Shown one piece after another: positions 45,676-52,465 of a stretch of DNA of 64,000 nt (position 1 is the first letter of the stretch; every line of letters starts with the position of its first letter). This DNA comes from an uncultured Bryobacterales bacterium (GTDB lineage Bacteria; Acidobacteriota; Terriglobia; Bryobacterales; Bryobacteraceae): positions 29,377-93,376 of the forward strand of contig CALGAR010000144.1 of assembly GCA_937959285.1 (NCBI GenBank), in the 5' to 3' direction. The translations under genes were made by a program, and so were the position numbers. The notes beneath the pieces were generated by a model that saw nothing but the letters and a program-made list of their open reading frames with translations, did no database searches and was not told the origin of the DNA.

Positions 45676-45732
45676 GAACTGCCCCCCGTTTTTGGCGTAG
45701 AGTCGAACTGCCCCCGCTTTTGGCGTAGAGCC
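45676..45732. repeat. Duplicated end of an ISL3-type element
   Basis: Two near-identical copies of GAACTGCCCCC(n)TTTTGGCGTAGAG lie head to tail at 45676-45702 and 45705-45730. Read on the minus strand the outer copy begins GGCTCTACGCC; ISL3 elements typically have ends beginning GGCTCT, so this is probably the right terminal repeat, duplicated. It ends 22 nt from the tRNA. Confidence 0.6.
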
Positions 45733-45754
45733 AGAGCCCGCCCGATTGATTGAG

Positions 45755-45831
45755 TGGTGCGCCCGGCGCGATTCGAACACGCGACCTTCTGGTTCGTAGC
45801 CAGACGCTCTATCCAGCTGAGCTACGGGCGC
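45755..45831 (-). tRNA. tRNA-Arg (anticodon ACG)
   Basis: A 77 nt cloverleaf on the minus strand: acceptor GCGCCCG paired with CGGGCGC, D-arm with GTAGCTCAGCTGGATAGAGC, anticodon stem-loop TCTGG-CTACGAA-CCAGA (anticodon ACG, decoding CGN codons) and T-arm with GTTCGAATC. The 3' CCA is encoded. Its 3' end faces the decayed island and IS remnant, a common integration site for mobile elements. Confidence 0.97.
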
Positions 45832-45875
45832 AACAGAGGTGCAAACACCACTCTAGCGAAACCGCGAGCAGTGTG

Positions 45876-46322
45876 TCAAACAGCGGCGGGAGGAGAGGGT
45901 CCTTCCACCTGCCTTCTCAAGCTGTCCAGCGACAGACCCAGGTAGTCGTACACGGCAGCTTCCCGGTCGGACGGCTCCATTGGAGCCCAGCACCGCTCTG
46001 CGAGACTCGGTTCAAAGCCGACCGACACCGTCACTTCCGACAATGCGTCGGTCGTGTCGCCCTGCCGTACGGCGAGCCAACCGCGGTGGTGATTCCCTAC
46101 GTTCCACTCGATGCGATGACGCTCGCGGTCTACTCTTAGCTGAACCATCGTATCCAGAGAATACCCTGCGATTATCCCTTTCAAGCGGAAACGGTCAGCG
46201 GACTGCGGGTATACTTCCTGCGCCCCGGGAAGCCAGCCTGGAAGATTCTCGATGTTGGCGAGGTAGTCGAAAACATCGCCGGCGGGAGCGTTGATGTCGA
46301 CCACTCGTTCGTATTCGTCCAT
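45876..46322 (-). CDS. SRPBCC (START-like) family protein
   Basis: A 148-residue protein of the Bet v1/START-like superfamily, which binds hydrophobic ligands. The pattern VVDINAPAGDVFDYLANIEN followed by PGWLPGAQEV, then strands such as RFRLKGIIAGYSLD and HRIEWNVG, and a final long helix (REAAVYDYLGLSLDSLRRQ) fits the polyketide cyclase/dehydrase branch. Ligand unknown. The ATG at 46322 has GGGA upstream; an earlier in-frame start at 46379 is less likely. It lies beside the tRNA and diverges from the Gfo/Idh gene. Confidence 0.78.
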   Translation of the reverse strand: MDEYERVVDINAPAGDVFDYLANIENLPGWLPGAQEVYPQSADRFRLKGIIAGYSLDTMVQLRVDRERHRIEWNVGNHHRGWLAVRQGDTTDALSEVTVSVGFEPSLAERCWAPMEPSDREAAVYDYLGLSLDSLRRQVEGPSPPAAV

Positions 46323-46459
46323 GCACCGATTCCCGCTTGTTGGACCGAGGCTGGCACAAAGGCGTTTCCATTCAACCAAACGATCTCGAATGCCAGATGC
46401 GAGCGTGCTTAGAGCAACGAGACATCGCTGACACCCATCTATTCGATTTGGGACGCTCT

Positions 46460-47833
46460 ATGGAAGCTCATTCCAATCCTATACGCCTTGTTTCGCGCCG
46501 TGCGATGATTCCAACTTCGGCCGCTTTGCTTGTCGTTCCCCGCCACGTGCTCGGAGGAAAGGGAGAAAAGGCGCCGAGCGATACGCTCAATCTGGCGGCC
46601 GTGGGGGTTGGGGGAGCAGGTGAGGCTTATCTCGCCGGATGCGCCAGCGAGAACATTGTCGCTCTCTGTGACGTCGACTTCACCTACGCCGCCAAGACCT
46701 TCGCGAAGTATCCGAAAGCAAAAATCTATCGCGACTTCCGGCGGATGTTGGACCAGGAGAAACACATCGACGGCGTCATCATCGCTACTCCCGACCATAC
46801 CCATGCTGTCGTCGCAATGGCGGCAATCAGCCTCGGCAAGCATGTCTATTGCGCAAAGCCTCTCGCACGAACGATTCAAGAGGTGCGAGTGGTTGCACAG
46901 GCGGCGCGGGACAAGCGGATCGCCACTCAGATGAGCGTCCAGTCGAGCATGACGGACGGCGCGTGTTCGACCGTGGAATGGATTCAGGCGGGCGCAGTTG
47001 GAACAGTCCGGGAGGTGCATGCATGGTCGGATCGCCCCGTCTGGCCGCAAGGCGTCACCTGTCCGACCCTTGAAGAGAGAACGCCGGACGGGCTGGACTG
47101 GGACCTATGGCTAGGACCTGCCGCGGCGCGTCCCTACAATCCTGTCTACCACCCCTTCAACTGGCGGGGCTGGTATGACTTCGGAACGGGGGCGGTCGGC
47201 GATATGGCATGCCACACGCTCCACATCGTGTTTCGCGCGCTCAGACTTGGCCCGCCTATCGCTGTGAGCGCCGCCAATAGCTTCATTATGATTCCGGCGC
47301 TGAAGGGCGACGGCGATGAACCGTGGATGCGGGCTAAGAGGGTGAAGACGGCTGAAACATTTCCAAGCGCTTCGGTGGTCACCTTCGACTTCGCCCCTGA
47401 TGCGAACGGCCGGACGGTAAGGCTGTATTGGTATGACGGCGGATTGAAGCCTCCGCGGCCCGCTGAGCTGCCCCCGGATAAGACGCTTCCTTCCGCGGGC
47501 CTCATGTTCGTCGGAGATCGGGGCATCCTGCTCAACGGCTTCAGCGACGGGCCGCAGCTGCTGATCGGACCGAAGGGATTCACGCCTCCTCCGAGAACGA
47601 TACCTCGCACGGAAGGCCATTATGCTGAGTGGATCAATGCTGCGAAGGGTGGTCCTCCGGCGACCTGCGAATTCGACTTCGCCGCTCTCCTCACTGAGAC
47701 CGCGCTGCTCGGGACACTCGCCCAGCGAACAGGACGGTATCTGCAGTGGGATTCCAAACAAGGCAAAATCACGAATGACCCCGAGGCGAATGCCCTGATC
47801 GCTCAGCCCTACCGGAAGGGGTGGTCGCTTTGA
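46460..47833 (+). CDS. Gfo/Idh/MocA family oxidoreductase
   Basis: A 457-residue NAD(P)-dependent sugar oxidoreductase-like protein. The N-terminus holds a Tat-like signal (VSRRAMIPTSAALLVVP). The Rossmann motif is LAAVGVGGAGEAYLAGC, followed by the family motif ATPDHTHAVVAMAAISLGKHVYCAKPLA, whose KP pair belongs to the active site; GTGAVGDMACHTLH carries the later conserved acid and His. The C-terminal substrate domain has GLMFVGDRGILLNG and HYAEWINAAKGG. Exported Gfo/Idh proteins of this kind are numerous in Acidobacteria and Planctomycetes. The ATG at 46460 lies next to a weak GGGA. It converges on tamB with 7 nt between stops. Confidence 0.87.
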   Translation: MEAHSNPIRLVSRRAMIPTSAALLVVPRHVLGGKGEKAPSDTLNLAAVGVGGAGEAYLAGCASENIVALCDVDFTYAAKTFAKYPKAKIYRDFRRMLDQEKHIDGVIIATPDHTHAVVAMAAISLGKHVYCAKPLARTIQEVRVVAQAARDKRIATQMSVQSSMTDGACSTVEWIQAGAVGTVREVHAWSDRPVWPQGVTCPTLEERTPDGLDWDLWLGPAAARPYNPVYHPFNWRGWYDFGTGAVGDMACHTLHIVFRALRLGPPIAVSAANSFIMIPALKGDGDEPWMRAKRVKTAETFPSASVVTFDFAPDANGRTVRLYWYDGGLKPPRPAELPPDKTLPSAGLMFVGDRGILLNGFSDGPQLLIGPKGFTPPPRTIPRTEGHYAEWINAAKGGPPATCEFDFAALLTETALLGTLAQRTGRYLQWDSKQGKITNDPEANALIAQPYRKGWSL

Positions 47834-47840
47834 CGAGCGG

Positions 47841-50800
47841 CTACTTGAAACGCTTCCGGAACTGAAAATCGATACCGAACAAGCCGTTCTCATCGCGGAC
47901 CGCGATCACTGACCAGAACTGGCTCATGTTCCACTCGAGCCGCACAAGCTGCTGCTGGCTGCGCGTCAAGTTCGTCACGTAGGTGAGCGTAATATCCTTC
48001 GAGATCTGCTGCTCCAGGGTCAGGCGGGCTTGCGGAATATTGTCGATGCCGTTCAGCTGGGGATCGATTTTCAGGCGGCTGACGCCGAAGAAGCGTTCGA
48101 GTCTCCCGGAGATCGGAGCGGCGACGGCCTGGCCTAACAGACTATTTGCTCCCGTCTGGAAAAGACTCTGATTGCTGTTTTGCCTCGCAGTCGAAAGGTT
48201 GGGGTCGGTTGCCGTGGGGGTTCGTCCGACAGTGAGCAACGCCGTGATCTCGCTCGATTGCAGCGGCGGGTCAGAGCGGTAGGTGACGTTCAGCTTGTCG
48301 ATGGGCCCTGAGAAGTTGATATTCACCGTCACAGCGCGAACGCGGGTCTCGAGGTCGATATCTAAAACCGGATCGATCTTGGCGGAGTTGAAAAACGAGA
48401 TATCGCCGCGAGTAATCGTATAGCGGTTGCCGAAGAACTGGATTTCTCCCCGATTCACAGCGATATTGCCCAGGACCACTGGTTTCGACGGGCTGCCTCG
48501 GAGCCTGAGATTCGCCTCCATCTGAAGGTCGCGCGTCAGCGACGTTTGAAACTGCACGTTTGGCGCAGTTTCGATGCGGACATCAAACTGCATTCCCCGC
48601 AGGAAGGCGTTATTCGAGGCAGGGGGAGGCGCCCGCCGGGATGTCTGCGCCAGCAATCCGCCGAGGTCCGTGCGTGGGTTGAAGCCGGACCGGATTACCG
48701 TAACCGTGCCGCCCAGCAAACTACGGCTGGACGTGCCGGTGAGGCTCAAGGCAGCATCGATCGTTGTACTGACTCCCTCCGGATAACGCACGCGGACCTT
48801 GTCCAGTGCGGCGCGCAGCATATAGACGTACTCGTTTCCGCCGAATCCGACGAAACCGCTGAGATCCAGGCGGCCCCCACCGGTTTGCGCCGTCAACTTC
48901 TCGATGCTCGCCCGGTCCTGATTAAAGAGGACAACGCCGTTGGCCTTCTCGATGCCGTTCGGCACATCTCGAAGATAGAAGGAGGCGTTGGACAGCTCCA
49001 TCCGCCCGCTTAGTCGTGGAGCATCGAGCGATCCCCGCACGGCTGCATCAATGGTTGAGCTGCCGTCAGCGAGCAGGTCTGAGCTGAAGCTTTTGAGGAT
49101 TCCCAGGTTGACCTTCCCCTTCAGTTTCAGATCCCACGGATTCCTCGATTGAAACGACAGGCTGCCGGAAGCGACCAGATCTGTGTCGCGGGCGACAAAC
49201 TCGGCGCTCTTGATGTTGACGCCTTTGGAATCGACGGCGAAAAGGAGAGGGCTGGCATTTCGCAGTACTAGGTCTGCGGCAGCCTGGCCTTCGGTCTTCG
49301 GATGCAATTCAAAGGAGTCCACCCGCACATCCGCGCGAAGGGATTCCGGCTGCGTCATGTTCCCTTCGAACGTAGCTTCACCGTCGATGAAGCCGTCGAA
49401 TGGCAGCCCTTGATTCGTGCTCTTTCGTTGAAGCAAGGGTTCGATTTCCGCGAAGGCAAGGCGGGAAAAGGAAAGTTTCCCGCGCCCGGGATAGCCGTCT
49501 CTCAGCTCGATCTGGCCCTCGCCACGTATTTGAGATTTGCGCAGCGATCCGTCCCAGCTAAGCATGACCTGGCGATTGCGAGTCTCAGCAGAGACAGCCA
49601 TGCCGCCGAGCGGATGCTTTTCGAGGGATATGTTGCGGACGACAAGACGGCCGTCGACGTTGTCAAGATGAAACTGTTTATTGGCGATTCTTCCCGCCAG
49701 CTCCGTTTTCACCTCCACCTCCCCGCTCAGACCGACTTTCAGCCGCTGCAGACTGTCGAGCGCTGCGAGGGTCATGCCGGCGGTGGAAAGACTAAGCCGG
49801 ATGGAGCCGGAACTCCAGTCTTGAACGTCGCGCCTGTAGGCGCCTTTCGCTTCAATCAGGGCTCCATTACGATGCAGTCTGCCGCTTGTCAGGTTTACGA
49901 CGTCCTCCTGGACGTCAACGGTGGCTTCCAGGCGATCAAACTGCTCGTTCCATGCTGACAGCTTGTCGATTCTCAAGCGGGCGCCGGCGTTCAGAGCCGA
50001 GAGAGTGCCCGCCAGATTGACTGTCGCCGAAAGGAGGCCTTTTACGGGAAGATTCGAGCCTGCGAGCGTCAGCAGCTCCGCTAGCTCCGCCCCTCTGATC
50101 GATGCTCTCCCGGTGATTGGGCTGGCATCCCCAAGCTTCCACTTGTCGAGCCCGAGGCTAGCTCGCCCTTCCAGATGAAGCGGGCCGTGCGTCAGGAGGA
50201 CCTGGCTCAAGGTTAGCTTCTGCTCGGCGGCCTCGAGGTCCACTTCCAGCGTGTCGAAGTTCCTCCCCTGGTAGGTGACGTTTCGCAGCGTGATTTTTCC
50301 TGCAACCCGCGGCTGTTCGAGCGGCCCCAGCACGGAGCCGTTGAATCGAGCTTCACCCCGATTGAGAGCGACGGGGATCGAGGGAGTCGTGCCGGACAGG
50401 AGCCGCATTACCGGCAGAAAATCATCGAGGTCGGAGGACAGGACACCGACATCCAGTCTCTCGCCGAGCGCTCCCGCAAAATTCACTCTCGTCGCAGGCG
50501 TCTGGAGGAATGAGGAGTCAACCCGGATCTGCTTCGATTTCTGCTGCCAGCCGACGTTCAGCTCACCTGCTAAGGGAATTTCACCCGAGTCAGGCTGCAG
50601 ACGCAAGTGCACACTTGCGATGCCATCCCGTAGTTGCTTGCCCTGAGCCCGCCCGGAGATTTGGACCGAACCGGACAGCATCGAGCTCCACGGAAATCCT
50701 TTCTGCTTGTTCCATTCCGCGAGGCGCGCAAGAGACAAGTCCTTGAGATTGCCGGATACGGAGAACCGGCTTGCACCTTCCACCATCGCGCCGCCTTCAA

Positions 50801-51830
50801 ACACCCCGCCCATCGCGGCCACCCGCAGGCGGCTGAGATCGATGCGCTCTCGGCTTGCCGAGATGTCCGTCTCCATCCGGATATCCTGCACCAGGATATC
50901 GTTCAGCCGGTAGCCGAGCCCGCTTCCTGAGATCTTTCCCCGGGCGGCTACGTCTCGCCCCTGACCGGCCTCGAAGTCTCCTTCGAAGTGAACCGATCCC
51001 TGAGGTTCAACCGGCAGCTTGAGGCCGGCCAGATCTTTCATGGCCAGGTCTCCCTTGACGGTGAACGCGACCTGAATTTTCTTAAGATCGCGCAACTCGC
51101 CGACGGTCTCCACAACCGTGGTCCCCATGGCGATTTTGGACGAGAGAATGCGGATCCGGTTCGCCGCTAATTGGACGGCGGCGTCAACGCGATCGAGCGT
51201 TAACTCCCCGATCTGTTCGGTTGTCAGCCGGAGGCTTTTCGTTGTCAGATCGCCAACATAGCTTTCCGAGGCCCGCTCGTATCGCATGCTCAGCTTCAAA
51301 TCATTGCTGCGGACATTGAGCGGAATGGCGCGGGAGTTGTAGACGAAGAGGCCGTCTCGGATCTCGACGCGCTCAATTGCGAGCCGGATGATCTGTTCAA
51401 GCGGATCTGACGCTGCTTCGAGCTTGATCTTCGGTTCAGGAACGTTGGTTTTGCCGTTGGCATCGACCAGCAGATTTACCTTGGGCTGATCGATCGTCAG
51501 GAATTTGATGTCAATGTCCCTGCGGAGGATCGATACCACCTTGAGCCCGATTTGCACGGATTCGGCGCGAAATAGCGGGGCTTCGCCCGGCGGCTCGGTG
51601 CCGTGCAAGACGAGCGGAGCCACTTCTGCTCGAAGCTGCTTCCAATCGAACCGGAACGCCCCGATCTCCGCGCGGCCCCCTGTTGCGCGCTCCACTTCGT
51701 ACACGATGCGCTGCCGTACTTTCTCGTGCAGCCACGGAGATTGCAGTGAGATCGTGACGCCAACGGACAGCAGCAAGAGCAGGGTCACAACTGCGCCAGA
51801 CAGGTACAAGATCTTGCGAGATCCGGTCAC
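47841..51830 (-). CDS. tamB: TamB/AsmA-like translocation and assembly protein
   Basis: A 1329-residue periplasm-spanning protein: one N-terminal membrane anchor (ILYLSGAVVTLLLLLSVGVTIS), about 1000 residues of repetitive beta structure typical of the lipid-groove bridge proteins, and a C-terminal TamB (DUF490) domain (GTVTVIRSGFNPRTDLGG, RYTITRGDISFFNSAKIDP, ending FGIDFQFRKRFK). TamB works with an Omp85 protein, or as a phospholipid conduit, in outer-membrane assembly. The GTG at 51830 has GAGGAGG 7 nt upstream and overlaps the SurA-like stop (GTGA). It is the last gene of the Omp85-SurA-TamB operon. Confidence 0.92.
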   Translation of the reverse strand: MTGSRKILYLSGAVVTLLLLLSVGVTISLQSPWLHEKVRQRIVYEVERATGGRAEIGAFRFDWKQLRAEVAPLVLHGTEPPGEAPLFRAESVQIGLKVVSILRRDIDIKFLTIDQPKVNLLVDANGKTNVPEPKIKLEAASDPLEQIIRLAIERVEIRDGLFVYNSRAIPLNVRSNDLKLSMRYERASESYVGDLTTKSLRLTTEQIGELTLDRVDAAVQLAANRIRILSSKIAMGTTVVETVGELRDLKKIQVAFTVKGDLAMKDLAGLKLPVEPQGSVHFEGDFEAGQGRDVAARGKISGSGLGYRLNDILVQDIRMETDISASRERIDLSRLRVAAMGGVFEGGAMVEGASRFSVSGNLKDLSLARLAEWNKQKGFPWSSMLSGSVQISGRAQGKQLRDGIASVHLRLQPDSGEIPLAGELNVGWQQKSKQIRVDSSFLQTPATRVNFAGALGERLDVGVLSSDLDDFLPVMRLLSGTTPSIPVALNRGEARFNGSVLGPLEQPRVAGKITLRNVTYQGRNFDTLEVDLEAAEQKLTLSQVLLTHGPLHLEGRASLGLDKWKLGDASPITGRASIRGAELAELLTLAGSNLPVKGLLSATVNLAGTLSALNAGARLRIDKLSAWNEQFDRLEATVDVQEDVVNLTSGRLHRNGALIEAKGAYRRDVQDWSSGSIRLSLSTAGMTLAALDSLQRLKVGLSGEVEVKTELAGRIANKQFHLDNVDGRLVVRNISLEKHPLGGMAVSAETRNRQVMLSWDGSLRKSQIRGEGQIELRDGYPGRGKLSFSRLAFAEIEPLLQRKSTNQGLPFDGFIDGEATFEGNMTQPESLRADVRVDSFELHPKTEGQAAADLVLRNASPLLFAVDSKGVNIKSAEFVARDTDLVASGSLSFQSRNPWDLKLKGKVNLGILKSFSSDLLADGSSTIDAAVRGSLDAPRLSGRMELSNASFYLRDVPNGIEKANGVVLFNQDRASIEKLTAQTGGGRLDLSGFVGFGGNEYVYMLRAALDKVRVRYPEGVSTTIDAALSLTGTSSRSLLGGTVTVIRSGFNPRTDLGGLLAQTSRRAPPPASNNAFLRGMQFDVRIETAPNVQFQTSLTRDLQMEANLRLRGSPSKPVVLGNIAVNRGEIQFFGNRYTITRGDISFFNSAKIDPVLDIDLETRVRAVTVNINFSGPIDKLNVTYRSDPPLQSSEITALLTVGRTPTATDPNLSTARQNSNQSLFQTGANSLLGQAVAAPISGRLERFFGVSRLKIDPQLNGIDNIPQARLTLEQQISKDITLTYVTNLTRSQQQLVRLEWNMSQFWSVIAVRDENGLFGIDFQFRKRFK

Positions 51831-52465
51831 GGCAGAGCCTCCTCGTGAATCCGAATCCGGGTTTGTTTCTTGGCCTGCTCCAGCCATTGATCTAACGCCT
51901 CATCCTCGCGCTGCGCCGTCAAAATCCGGGCGATTCGATCTCGTACGTCGGGGAGTGGCGGAGGCGGCTCCTTCTTCGACTTGCTCCACTCGGGGAGAAA
52001 CTGCTTGTCATAGTAGGACTGAATGTGCTCCTCGGAGACCTGGATGCCGGGGCGGAAGCGGTACTGGATGAAGCGCAGCAGCGTGATCTGCCAGGTTATC
52101 GCCTGGCGTAGTTGCTCGTCGTTGATTTGGCTCTTGGCAAGCGCTTCCAGGTAAGCCTCCTCGGACTTGAACCGGGCTTTTACGTTCTGGAGGAATTTTT
52201 CGATGGCTTCCGCATCGGGTGCGTTGTAGCGGGAAATCTCGATCTCATGGCGGATGAGGGCTTGTTCCACGAGTCTTTCCAACGCCTTCTTGCGTTCTTC
52301 GGGCGTCTGCCGGACCTCCTCCTGGTTGAGGAACGCCGCAATCTTGAGATGCTCAACAAGCTCGCTTTCCGTGATGACGATGTTTCCGACGGTGGCGACA
52401 ATCCGGTCGACGATCTCGGCGCTTGCGTGGGAAATCAGAACGAGGATCGTCAGCAGAACACGCAT
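51827..52465 (-). CDS. SurA-like periplasmic chaperone without a PPIase domain
   Basis: A 212-residue exported protein: signal peptide MRVLLTILVLISHASA, then the SurA N-terminal domain (EIVDRIVATVGNIVITESEL, RKKALERLVEQALIRHE), a long helical section and the C-terminal helix (DVRDRIARILTAQREDEALD). The parvulin PPIase domains seen in E. coli SurA are missing; the protein should therefore be a chaperone only. Its ATG overlaps the Omp85 stop (TGATG) and its stop overlaps the tamB start, so all three are translationally coupled. It probably escorts outer-membrane proteins to the Omp85 partner. Confidence 0.85.
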   Translation of the reverse strand: MRVLLTILVLISHASAEIVDRIVATVGNIVITESELVEHLKIAAFLNQEEVRQTPEERKKALERLVEQALIRHEIEISRYNAPDAEAIEKFLQNVKARFKSEEAYLEALAKSQINDEQLRQAITWQITLLRFIQYRFRPGIQVSEEHIQSYYDKQFLPEWSKSKKEPPPPLPDVRDRIARILTAQREDEALDQWLEQAKKQTRIRIHEEALP

